Positions 37,190 to 45,823 of a stretch of 64,000 nucleotides of DNA are shown piece after piece; positions within the stretch are counted from its first letter, which is position 1; every line of letters begins with the position of its first letter. The notes beneath the pieces are model-generated. The model did no database searches, was not told the origin of the DNA, and saw nothing but the letters and a program-made list of their open reading frames with translations. Position numbers and translations under genes: made by a program. This DNA is from Edaphobacter sp. 4G125 (GTDB lineage: Bacteria > Acidobacteriota > Terriglobia > Terriglobales > Acidobacteriaceae): positions 2,725,501-2,789,500 of the forward strand of contig NZ_CP060393.1 of the NCBI RefSeq assembly GCF_014274685.1, read 5' to 3'.

Positions 37190-37567
37190 CTACACGTTGG
37201 CCGCTTCGCGCGAGACCTCAGTCCAGCTCTCAGGAAGCCTACGCTCCGGGTGTTTGGGATCGACGAAGAGCACGTACAGCTCCCGGAGTCGCCCCTCGAA
37301 CTGCGACAACTGGACGTTGATGGAACAGCCGTCCTCCGTCTGTATCCACAGCTCCCCAACTGACTCCCGCTGCGACTTCGCTTTAGGGTTCTCCGGTTCG
37401 GGTGCTTGCAGGACGAAGCTGACGCCTTCCTCGCCCGGCTCTTCGGCGATGACCTGGGTTCGGCTGATGTCCGCCTCTCGCCATTCATCGTTAGCCCTCA
37501 AGATGTCGCTTATCCAACCCCTCTCGCGTTCTGTCAGTGCTCTCGGCTCCATTGCTCCATCGCTCAT
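37190..37567 (-). CDS. Putative immunity protein of the RHS toxin
   Basis: A 125-residue acidic cytoplasmic protein with no signal peptide or membrane segment; I cannot assign a family. It has an N-terminal helical part (LTERERGWISDIL) and strands in the middle (GELWIQTEDGCSINVQL), and ends in RELYVLFVDPKHP and LPESWTEVS. Its ATG overlaps the stop of the RHS gene by four bases (ATGA), so translation is coupled. Being the small gene directly after a polymorphic toxin is the main reason to call it an immunity protein; that assignment is inference from position. Confidence 0.6.
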   Translation of the reverse strand: MSDGAMEPRALTERERGWISDILRANDEWREADISRTQVIAEEPGEEGVSFVLQAPEPENPKAKSQRESVGELWIQTEDGCSINVQLSQFEGRLRELYVLFVDPKHPERRLPESWTEVSREAANV

Positions 37568-39279
37568 TTCTGTAGGGCTTGGCCCATGACGTTCGAGACG
37601 ACCACTCCATTTGCAGTGAACGCACCGGTGAACCGGATGAACGTCCCGGCCACTTGCACAACGCCTTGGAACGCAGACCCACCCAGCTTTTGGATCGCGC
37701 CAGAGGCTATAGCGGTTGCGATGGCGTTCTTGATCGCTCCTTGTTCTGCCAGCACTTGAGAGTGTCCCACAGCTATTCGCATTCCGTGGGCCAGCCTGAA
37801 GATGATTCCGCTGCGAGCTGCCGCAGTTCCAGCAGCGATCTCGCCTCCTGCTATTGCAGCGCCGACTCCGCCGTATGCGATTGTCGCTCCGATAGTGGCA
37901 TACGTTACCGCCTTGTCCGCAGCGCCCAGCATTTGATAGCCCTGCGCGTTATTGCCCCAGTTGTAGGCGAGACCGGGATTGTCCGGGACCGGCGCTCCAT
38001 TTAGCGAAGCAACTCCTGCATCCCCACCGCCAGCGTAAGGCGTATACCCCACGTTGATTCCGCCAGCACCATTGCCGGTGATAGAACCCACATCCACCGT
38101 GCCAGCGATATAGGTCTTGGTCTGCCCATCACCGATTTTCACGTTGTCGCAGTTTCCCGACGAAACCGAGACGTTCTCCGTCGTTTCGCTCGTTCGCGTT
38201 TGCACCACGCAATCGTGCCCATCAGGATCGGTGTTCGTCAGCGGATTGTTATGCACATAGCTGTAAAGATTGAGGCTCTGAGGGTTCTCGAAATCCGCAC
38301 TCGGAACAGGGAAAGGATCGCTGCCGTCCCCCGTGAAATCCGGGGACATGAACCTTCCCATCGTACTTCCAAAGTACCTAGCGCCGAAGTTATCTAGACC
38401 TGATTCGGAGTCACGTTCTTTGCCAGTAAAGTGGATCGGATCTTTGCCGATGGCATTCAATGCATCCCCAAACGGAAGACTCGTATAGTTCTTCGGGTCA
38501 GCGTAGGAGCCACTGGCAAAATCACCTGCGCCACGGCTCTCGAAACGTTTGGTGCCTAACCAGTCTTTGCCTGCCCAATAAAACGTCGAGTCCTGAAATG
38601 GACCGAGGAATTCACCATCCGTATAGACCCGGTAATCTGCCTTATAAGGTTGGTTTTTAGGAGAAGCGTTCATGAGCGGTTGCCCGTCGAGAGTATATCG
38701 CCTCATTTGAACTCCAGTTGGGCCGCTTTCATAGATTAGCCTTCCTTCGGGATCATAGAGGTACTTGGTTGCGCCTCCAGTTCCAGAAGAGCTTATTCTC
38801 CCCTCGGCATCATAAGTGTATGGAGTCCCCAAATTGTCGAGGATGACGTTTCCGGCAGCATCGTAAACAATCCCCGTCGAACCATCGATTCGGTTATTGT
38901 TATCAACATTGAAGGTAACCTGAGGAGCTGATCCGGAGCCCGATGCGCTCTGAGAAATACGATTTCCAAATGCATCGTATGTCCAAGAAAGTGTCAGCTT
39001 TGCCTGGCTATTGGTAGCTGTTGTCAGCCGGTTCAGGTGATCATACTGATAAGTCCAGTTTCCGTTCGCGCTGTCAGAAGAATCAAGGACATTGCCATTC
39101 GCCTGATCCGTGCGAATCACGTAGTAGAGCTTCTTCCAAGCTAAGGGAACATTGTCTGGATAGAGAGCACCACCTCTCGAGCGCAACCCTAGGTCGCGAT
39201 CTTTCAAAGCAGATAAACATGGAAGAGACTTCAAGAAAAAATGGGAATAGGTTGTAACTACTCGTCTAGATTGATCCAT
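37564..39279 (-). CDS. Truncated RHS-repeat protein with variable toxin-like C-terminus
   Basis: A 571-residue RHS/YD-repeat fragment. It starts without a signal peptide, in the last YD repeats (NGNWTYQYDHLNRLTTATNS, TLSWTYDAFGNRIS). The conserved core FTGKERDSESGLDNFGARYF then MGRFMSPDF and LYSYVHNNPLTNTDPDGHDC ends near residue 370. After it comes about 200 residues of unrelated sequence, the usual place for a toxin domain: a Gly/Ala-rich, possibly membrane-seeking stretch and then LAHGMRIAVGHS... FRFTGAFTANGVV-like strands. The toxin type is not recognised; a nuclease fold is possible. An in-frame TGA lies three codons before the ATG, so the long upstream RHS body is absent. The first bases overlap the 3' end of the usp gene. 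Confidence 0.75.
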   Translation of the reverse strand: MDQSRRVVTTYSHFFLKSLPCLSALKDRDLGLRSRGGALYPDNVPLAWKKLYYVIRTDQANGNVLDSSDSANGNWTYQYDHLNRLTTATNSQAKLTLSWTYDAFGNRISQSASGSGSAPQVTFNVDNNNRIDGSTGIVYDAAGNVILDNLGTPYTYDAEGRISSSGTGGATKYLYDPEGRLIYESGPTGVQMRRYTLDGQPLMNASPKNQPYKADYRVYTDGEFLGPFQDSTFYWAGKDWLGTKRFESRGAGDFASGSYADPKNYTSLPFGDALNAIGKDPIHFTGKERDSESGLDNFGARYFGSTMGRFMSPDFTGDGSDPFPVPSADFENPQSLNLYSYVHNNPLTNTDPDGHDCVVQTRTSETTENVSVSSGNCDNVKIGDGQTKTYIAGTVDVGSITGNGAGGINVGYTPYAGGGDAGVASLNGAPVPDNPGLAYNWGNNAQGYQMLGAADKAVTYATIGATIAYGGVGAAIAGGEIAAGTAAARSGIIFRLAHGMRIAVGHSQVLAEQGAIKNAIATAIASGAIQKLGGSAFQGVVQVAGTFIRFTGAFTANGVVVSNVMGQALQK

Positions 39280-40165
39280 CGGCGATTGTCAATACCGCAC
39301 ATGATGCCATGGCAATGATTGGGAATGCACCTTTAGTTCTATTCTCCATTCCAAAATGCGAGTTTCGTTTGAGACCTAGCACCAATAAATCAATTTTTCT
39401 CTCATCAATATGCTTCAAAATTCTATCCTGTGCCTCTCCAACCTCCACGAATGATCGCGGATCACAGAATTCCTTTGCATGAAGCGGTACAGTCGCATCC
39501 AATGCACTGTAGAAGCGTTGCTGGATCTCATGAAGTCGATCCGGATGATCGATCTGGTCCGAGCGAACGACATGAAGAACATCGATCTCGATACCGTATG
39601 CCTCCGCAAAAGCGACAGCAAATGGTGCAGCATGGACACTTTCAGGGTAACCATCAGTGGCATAGAGTATCCGCCGAAAAGATAGCTGCTTGCTCAGAAC
39701 CGCACTAACATGAGGTCCGACAGTCAAAGCAGGGCCATTGAAACGGCGAAGTATGCTTTCTGCCACAGATCCCAGAAGCAGTCGGTCAACTGCGTTACGT
39801 CCGTGAGTTCCTAGCACCACTAGAGCGGGTGATCGCTCATAGGCAAGCGCAGGAACAACTTCGTGAGGATCCCCTTCAAGGAGGATGGCCTCCGATTTCC
39901 CTTCTCCGCTGGGTAAAACTAACGCCGTATTTTTTAATAGATTCTCGAGGTCTGTACGTTGTTTACTTCGGTGTTTGCCGGTCTCGACCTCCACTTCCAA
40001 AGCAGCCTGGGACAAACTAAAGCAGTGAGTAACGATAAGATTGAGATGAAAATATACAGCCAAATTAGATGCATAGATGGCTGCTCCCTTTGATGCGGGT
40101 GAAAAATCAGTAGCAAATATGACCGATTCGATCAAGATGCCAAAACTCTTTCCGATAATTGACAT
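39266..40165 (-). CDS. Tandem universal stress protein (UspA family)
   Basis: A 299-residue protein with two Usp domains. The first starts SVIFATDFSPASKGAAIYAS and has the ATP-binding motif G-2x-G-9x-G(S) in GTHGRNAVDRLLLGS. The second starts RRILYATDGYPESVHAAP and has a less complete motif (LGLKRNSHFGMENRTKGA), so only the N-terminal half is likely to bind ATP. The ATG at 40165 has GAGGAGGGA five bases upstream. It lies 40 bases downstream of the LysR gene in the pump operon, which suggests coregulation with efflux under stress. Confidence 0.9.
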   Translation of the reverse strand: MSIIGKSFGILIESVIFATDFSPASKGAAIYASNLAVYFHLNLIVTHCFSLSQAALEVEVETGKHRSKQRTDLENLLKNTALVLPSGEGKSEAILLEGDPHEVVPALAYERSPALVVLGTHGRNAVDRLLLGSVAESILRRFNGPALTVGPHVSAVLSKQLSFRRILYATDGYPESVHAAPFAVAFAEAYGIEIDVLHVVRSDQIDHPDRLHEIQQRFYSALDATVPLHAKEFCDPRSFVEVGEAQDRILKHIDERKIDLLVLGLKRNSHFGMENRTKGAFPIIAMASCAVLTIADGSI

Positions 40166-40205
40166 CGCATCCCTCCTCGGGAAACCGCTAACAAAAGTAC
40201 ATACT

Positions 40206-41153
40206 TTATTTACGGAACTCTTTGGCATTCCCAACTCTCTTTGGTTTCGGCATTGAAATCCGCGAAAGTGAGCGCAATAGATTAAGCAATTCTGTTAGGG
40301 GGCCTCCATTTACTGGACCACCCAGTAAAACAATGCTCAGTTCCCGGGAGATCGGGCCGTTTTCCAAAGCAATCACTTTGACTGCTCCAGCTCTTAAAGA
40401 TTTTTCAAGCGCCATTCTGGGAGCAAATCCGATGCCCAATCCAGCCTCAACTGAAGAAATGATCGCTTCGGTTGAATTCAAATCGATGGTTGTATGAAGC
40501 TGCTGACGCAATACCCCATTTCGTTCGAGATATTCTTCTACAAATCGTCGCATTCCCGATCCAGCCTCTCGCAACAAGATCGGTTCCTGAATAATCTCAG
40601 CGGCACGCAAAATCGATTTTTTGGCCCATCGATGGTTCAGCGGTAGAATGAGGCATAACTCATCCTCAAAAAATCGCTCGATTTTTAGATCAGGCCGGTG
40701 TGCGGGAGCCTCTATGAGACCAACCGAAACTTCATGGTTAATGAGTGCATTGAGGACGTCACTGCTGCTACCAGTTGACACATGAATCCTCAGTTTTGGC
40801 CACTCTCCAAGCATTTTGGGGAGGATCTTAGGCAATAAATAATTTCCGATTGTATGAGAAGCGCCAATATTCAGTTCGGATCCTTCTTTAATTCCAAAAG
40901 GCGCAAGAGCGGCAACAGCTTCATTAGTTAATATCTCGATTTGTCGAACATAATGTAAAAGTGTTGCCCCGGCTGGAGTAAGTTTGGCGTTACGCCCGAT
41001 ACGATCAAAGAGTGCAATCCCTAGCCCTTCCTCCAAGGTCCGCACTTGTGACGTAATGGCTGGCTGAGTTAGGTGAAGTTCCTCGGCAGCCTTACTGAAA
41101 TTGAGTGAGTCGGCTACAACCCGGAACACATGTAATTTGAAATTTTCAATCAA
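40206..41153 (-). CDS. LysR-type regulator of the RND operon
   Basis: A 315-residue LysR regulator with a winged HTH at residues 1-60 (FRVVADSLNFSKAAEELHLTQPAIT is the recognition part). An effector-binding domain follows, starting near ELNIGASHTIGNYLLPKILP. The N-terminus resembles the CysL/CbbR branch. It starts with TTG that overlaps the TolC stop (TTGA) and has GGGGGTG six bases upstream, so it is translationally coupled to the pump genes. Most LysR genes lie divergently from their targets; here it is the fifth gene of the same transcript, implying autoregulation with the pump. Confidence 0.92.
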   Translation of the reverse strand: MIENFKLHVFRVVADSLNFSKAAEELHLTQPAITSQVRTLEEGLGIALFDRIGRNAKLTPAGATLLHYVRQIEILTNEAVAALAPFGIKEGSELNIGASHTIGNYLLPKILPKMLGEWPKLRIHVSTGSSSDVLNALINHEVSVGLIEAPAHRPDLKIERFFEDELCLILPLNHRWAKKSILRAAEIIQEPILLREAGSGMRRFVEEYLERNGVLRQQLHTTIDLNSTEAIISSVEAGLGIGFAPRMALEKSLRAGAVKVIALENGPISRELSIVLLGGPVNGGPLTELLNLLRSLSRISMPKPKRVGNAKEFRK

Positions 41154-42541
41154 GGCTGCACCCCCATTTGGAATCTCAATTCCGAAGTTGCAAAACCATA
41201 TTGAGAACGGGCATTCGCGTTACCAATTGCTGCTTGAGTTTGCTGCAATTGGGCCTGACTCAATTCAACTATTGAGCTTAACCCGAGTTGATAGCGGGTT
41301 TGAGCAAGATCGAGTGCAAGATTCGCCTGCTTCAATAGTTCCGCTGCAACGGTAACACGCTGCAATGCAGTATTCGCATTAAGCCACGCCACCTTAACAT
41401 CGCGGACAACTTGATCACGAAGCCGGCGAACTTTTTCAGAAGCAGCCTTCGACTGCAGCGCAGCCTCTTCCGCCTGTGCGTGATAACGAAATCCATTAAA
41501 TATTGGAACGTTAACATTCGCTCCGATCGCACCATACCAGTTAGTAGTGAAATACTGACTGGACCCGAGTGGGGTTGCCCCAATGACTCCGAGCGCAGTG
41601 ATCGTCGGCAATAACTGGTCGCGTTGGGCACGACTAAACTTTTGTGCCGCCTGCTCATCAAAACGCAGCGATTGCAAATCAGGCCTATTATCTAGGGCCG
41701 TTACGACAAGAGATTCAGGCTCAGAGGATAGAGCCGGCAAACTTCCACTATCGTCCTCAACCAACTGGAAATCTGTTTGCGTATCATAACCAAGCACCTC
41801 ATTCAGTGCGGCCTTTGAAGCATCGAGATTATTTTGAGCATCAATCTGTAGCAATTTCGCCTGGGATAAATTTACCTGCACGAAACTTAGATCCAGATCA
41901 GACTTGAGCTTGGCGACGGTAAGCGCGCTAACCTGATCCACGAGCGACTGTCGCGCTGCGACGGTCTGCTGAGCGACGCTCAATGTTGCCTGCGCTTCAA
42001 TCGTATGGAAAAATACCTGATCTGTCGCAAGGATAATATCCTCTCTACTCGCTTCAACATCCGCTAAGCGCGCCTTCTCTTGCAATCGCGCCGAAGCTAC
42101 AAGATTTTGGGCGTGTCCGAAATCGGTGATGAGTTGGCTCAACTGAATTCCCATGCCCGCATGCTCTAATAAACGTGATGCGGCCAAAGAACCTGTCGAA
42201 ATTCGACTTGCCTCATTCGCACTGACTGCGGTTAATTCTCCATTGAGATTGAGTAATTCATCGGCGCGCCGCTCACGGACCACCTGGTGTTGTACCTTTG
42301 CTAAAAGCTGGCTGATCTGAATTCGAGGATTGTTTGCCAAGGCAATTTGTTCAGCTTGTTGGCGGGTGAGCAAATTCGGCCCAGCAGCTAGTTGACCAGC
42401 GGGCGGGCTTGGAACCACCGCAAGGTTTTTCGGCGAAGGAGCATTCGGTAATTGCTGAGGCAACGGTGCCTGCGCTGCGCAGATCCCTGCACTACAGATT
42501 CCAAATGAAAGCATTAACAAAATGCCTCTTAATACCCACAT
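41150..42541 (-). CDS. TolC family outer-membrane efflux channel
   Basis: A 463-residue TolC-like protein. It has a signal peptide (LLMLSFGICSAGICAAQA), a proline-rich linker, and then the coiled-coil repeats: ARQQAEQIALANNPRIQISQ-type start, LSVAQQTVAARQSLVDQVSA, and later LDLAQTRYQLGLSSIVELSQ. These two homologous halves form the alpha barrel. It starts one base after the stop of the second RND permease. It provides the outer-membrane exit for this operon and could also serve the RND pair at 31-35 kb, which lacks its own. Confidence 0.92.
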   Translation of the reverse strand: MWVLRGILLMLSFGICSAGICAAQAPLPQQLPNAPSPKNLAVVPSPPAGQLAAGPNLLTRQQAEQIALANNPRIQISQLLAKVQHQVVRERRADELLNLNGELTAVSANEASRISTGSLAASRLLEHAGMGIQLSQLITDFGHAQNLVASARLQEKARLADVEASREDIILATDQVFFHTIEAQATLSVAQQTVAARQSLVDQVSALTVAKLKSDLDLSFVQVNLSQAKLLQIDAQNNLDASKAALNEVLGYDTQTDFQLVEDDSGSLPALSSEPESLVVTALDNRPDLQSLRFDEQAAQKFSRAQRDQLLPTITALGVIGATPLGSSQYFTTNWYGAIGANVNVPIFNGFRYHAQAEEAALQSKAASEKVRRLRDQVVRDVKVAWLNANTALQRVTVAAELLKQANLALDLAQTRYQLGLSSIVELSQAQLQQTQAAIGNANARSQYGFATSELRFQMGVQP

Positions 42542-42542
42542 A

Positions 42543-45500
42543 CTAGGCTTCCTCCACCGTAACGCCGTCTTTTTTATGATGAATCAATAAATATGCTGCC
42601 GGGACGAGAAAAATCGTGACGGCAACAGAAACGGTGAGGCCTCCTAGGATCGCGCGTGCTAGCGGAGCATATTGCTCGCTACCAGGTTCGAGGGCAAGAG
42701 CCATCGGAATCAATCCAAGAATGGTTGCCAGACTTGTCATTAAGATAGGCCGCAACCGAACCTTACATGCCTCGATAAGTGCCTGCTTGAGCTCCATACC
42801 TTGCCTGTGTAAGGTGCCCACAAATTCTACGATTAGGATACTGTTCGAAACTGCGATGCCGGTCATCATTACTCCACCCATCAACGACATCACATTAAGT
42901 GTTGTTCTCGTTACCAGTAAGAACACCAAAACACCTGAGATCCCAGGAGGAACAGCAAGCAAAATAACAAGAGGGTCAGAAAACGAAGCAAATTGCGCCA
43001 TAAGAATCAGGTAAACCAGAACCACTGCTAAAACTAATCCGATTGCAAAACTCGAAAAGGACGCCTGCATGTCACGTACAGCACCGAGAACATTTATGGT
43101 TACCCCCTCAGGGCGCGCGACAGCAGAAAGGACATTGTTTACTTCGCTGTTAGCCACGCTCAGGTCTTCCTTCTTCGGCATCACATAAATGTCAAAAACA
43201 CGTCGAAGTTGATAGTGATCAACTTCAGTCGGCGTATTGATCTGTTTGATATCTGCTACAGAGTCCAATGGTGTAGTTCTGGAAGCGCTGCTGGAACGCA
43301 ATGGAATTTGCATGAAATCCGTCAGCGTCTTGATTTGTGTTTCGGGATACTGAACCGTAAGCATATAGCTATTCCCTGTTACGGGGTCGACCCAAAAACT
43401 CGGCGCGATCATACCGTCCGAGGTAAGTGCAGTGATAACGTTGTCAACAACGTCTTTGGGAGAAACACCGACTAAGGCAGCATGTTCTCGGTTGATATTA
43501 AGTTCTAGACCGGGATAATCAAGATCCTGTGGGACCAGTACATCGCTGACGGAATTGAGCCCCCGTAGTCTTTTCGCGATAATCTGGGCCAATTGATACG
43601 ATTCCTTTAGGTCGTTTCCCCCAATCTGAATATCAATCGGAGCAGGTTTCCCTTGATTAACAACTGAATCGACCAAGCCGCCAGCTTGAAAGTAAGTGGC
43701 CACATCTGGAAAGTCTTCTGCTAGCTTCTGACGCACCTTCTCCATGTACACATAGCTACCAATTTTATGGTCTTCTTTCAGGCTGACCTGAATGAAAGCA
43801 GTGTGCATCCCGGAATTCGACGTGTATATAGCGGAGAGATCCGGGGTAATACCAATATTCGAAACGATGATATTTAGATCAGAAGGGATCACTACGCTTC
43901 GTATATCTTGCTCCATCTTAGCGATATACTCGTTAGTTAATTCAATCCGAGTCCCTGCTGGAACCTTCACATTGATGACAAACTGGCCGGGATCAGTTCG
44001 AGGAAAGAATGCCTTCCCCATGAATGGATAAATCATAAAGCTGAGCAGAACCATCAGAGTAAAACTGCCCACAACTAATGCCGGACGTTCTAGACACCGA
44101 GACGTCGTAGCTTCATACCAAGATTGAAGTTTGTGAAACCCTCTATTGAACCGATCTACAACTGACTGAAACACTCCCTGTTTTTTGGAGAATTCGCCTG
44201 TAAGCTCTGAATTTTGACTGCCCAGCTGCCCTGCTCCATGTTCATGGCCCGACTCCAAACGAATGAACCGAGCGCAGAATAACGGAACCACTGTCATCGC
44301 AACGACATAAGACGCAAACAATGCAATGACCACTGCTAAAGCTAAAGCAGTAAAAAGATACTTGCTGACTCCATAGAGCATCACGACAGGAAAAAACACA
44401 ATACAAGTGCTTACAGTACCGGCCAGAACAGCGAGCTGAACTTCTTTTCCGCCTCGTTCCGCGGCAACGACTGAATCTTCCCCCATTTCCATATGTCGGA
44501 AAATATTTTCTAGCACTACAACGGAATTATCGATCAAACGGGAGAGAGCTAGCGCTAACCCGCCCAGCACCATAGTATTGATCGAACTCCCTCCCAGGTT
44601 CAGCACGAGAAACGTTGCGAGACAGGAGATCGGAATGGATAGAAGAACTGCGACGGTCGCTCGTAAATTTCCAAGAAACAGGAGAATCATCAAAGCCGTC
44701 AATACAAGTCCGATCGTGCCTTCGTTGATGACATTCTTCACCGCAATTTTTACGAATACAGACTGATCGAAAACAACATTGGTCTTAAGAACTTTGGGAA
44801 TGTCTAGCAAATTTGCGACAGCTCGCTTAACACCGTTAACGATAGTGATGGTGTTGGATTTTCCTCCTTGCTTTAGCACGGGAATATATACGGATCGTTG
44901 CCCATCAACACGCACGATGTTCGTTTGTAGTTGTCCAGAGTCTTTAGCCTCACCGATGTCAGCAACCATCACGGAGGAGTTTCCTACCGTCTTCAAGGGA
45001 AGATCATTGATTTCGTCGACAACAGGAACCTGACTATTTGCGTAAATGTTGTAATCTTTGGGGCCGATACGAACATCACCCGCCGGTAAGATCAGATTCG
45101 ATTCATTGAGGGAATGCACCACATCCATGACGCTCATTTGATGAGCTTCGAGCTTGACCGGGTCAACATACACCATAATTTGCCGGTAGCGTCCGCCATA
45201 GGGTTGCGGTACGGATGCTCCAGGTACATTTGCCACCTGATTACGAACACTGAACTGAGCGAGATCTTTTAGCTGAGTTTCATTGAGCCCCTGGCCCTTG
45301 AGGGTGATTAGACATACCGGAAGGTTGGACGCATCGAATTTGAGGACGACAGGAGGCAGGGTGCCAGGAGGCAACCTGCGAAGATTTGCCATGGCTAAGT
45401 TAGAGATATTACTTACTGCAGCATTGGCGTCCGTTCCCGATTGGAAGTAAATCTTGATGAGGCTGACCCCTGGTAAGGATCGGGACTCGATATGGTCGAT

Positions 45501-45722
45501 GCCACTACCAAGGGTAAAAAATCGCTCATAACTATTGGTAATATTGGACTCAATCTGTTGCGGTGGCATGCCGGCATAGAACGTTGCTACAACTACTACA
45601 GGGATATTCACTTCAGGAAACAGATCTACCGGCATGCCAACGACCGTGGTTATCCCAACTACGATAATGATGAGACACATCATCAACACAAAAAATGGAT
45701 ATTTGATAGCGAACGAGGACAT
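42543..45722 (-). CDS. Second tandem RND permease with altered proton relay
   Basis: A 1059-residue RND permease, paralogue of the gene directly upstream. Both begin MSSFAI and are near-identical over long stretches (for example YERFFTLGSGIDHIES). The relay differs from the canonical set: TM4 reads RLIDNSVVVLENI (second Asp replaced by Asn), TM10 reads GIAVSNSILIVEF (Lys replaced by Ser), and the TM11 Thr position is Arg (PLARAILGG). Two permeases in one operon with one adaptor and one channel recall the MdtBC heterotrimer. It starts 101 bases after the first copy; synonymous differences between the copies are numerous, so the duplication is not recent. Confidence 0.92.
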   Translation of the reverse strand: MSSFAIKYPFFVLMMCLIIIVVGITTVVGMPVDLFPEVNIPVVVVATFYAGMPPQQIESNITNSYERFFTLGSGIDHIESRSLPGVSLIKIYFQSGTDANAAVSNISNLAMANLRRLPPGTLPPVVLKFDASNLPVCLITLKGQGLNETQLKDLAQFSVRNQVANVPGASVPQPYGGRYRQIMVYVDPVKLEAHQMSVMDVVHSLNESNLILPAGDVRIGPKDYNIYANSQVPVVDEINDLPLKTVGNSSVMVADIGEAKDSGQLQTNIVRVDGQRSVYIPVLKQGGKSNTITIVNGVKRAVANLLDIPKVLKTNVVFDQSVFVKIAVKNVINEGTIGLVLTALMILLFLGNLRATVAVLLSIPISCLATFLVLNLGGSSINTMVLGGLALALSRLIDNSVVVLENIFRHMEMGEDSVVAAERGGKEVQLAVLAGTVSTCIVFFPVVMLYGVSKYLFTALALAVVIALFASYVVAMTVVPLFCARFIRLESGHEHGAGQLGSQNSELTGEFSKKQGVFQSVVDRFNRGFHKLQSWYEATTSRCLERPALVVGSFTLMVLLSFMIYPFMGKAFFPRTDPGQFVINVKVPAGTRIELTNEYIAKMEQDIRSVVIPSDLNIIVSNIGITPDLSAIYTSNSGMHTAFIQVSLKEDHKIGSYVYMEKVRQKLAEDFPDVATYFQAGGLVDSVVNQGKPAPIDIQIGGNDLKESYQLAQIIAKRLRGLNSVSDVLVPQDLDYPGLELNINREHAALVGVSPKDVVDNVITALTSDGMIAPSFWVDPVTGNSYMLTVQYPETQIKTLTDFMQIPLRSSSASRTTPLDSVADIKQINTPTEVDHYQLRRVFDIYVMPKKEDLSVANSEVNNVLSAVARPEGVTINVLGAVRDMQASFSSFAIGLVLAVVLVYLILMAQFASFSDPLVILLAVPPGISGVLVFLLVTRTTLNVMSLMGGVMMTGIAVSNSILIVEFVGTLHRQGMELKQALIEACKVRLRPILMTSLATILGLIPMALALEPGSEQYAPLARAILGGLTVSVAVTIFLVPAAYLLIHHKKDGVTVEEA

Positions 45723-45823
45723 TAGTTTATTCGCCTTTCAGTTCGAACCAGAATGCGATTGATAAAACATCCGAGGTTCTGCTTCGTGCGTGAAGAAGCT
45801 TGGCGTGAACCATAGCTCCCGAT

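Noticed and set aside
37066..37488. Minus-strand frame overlapping the putative immunity gene
   Set aside because: Ser/Arg-rich composition typical of a wrong frame; the coupled ATGA-start frame at 37567 is a better gene.
36674..39279. Prophage or integrative element with attachment sites
   Set aside because: No integrase, phage structural gene or repeated tRNA 3' end could be found, so only a decayed island is suggested.
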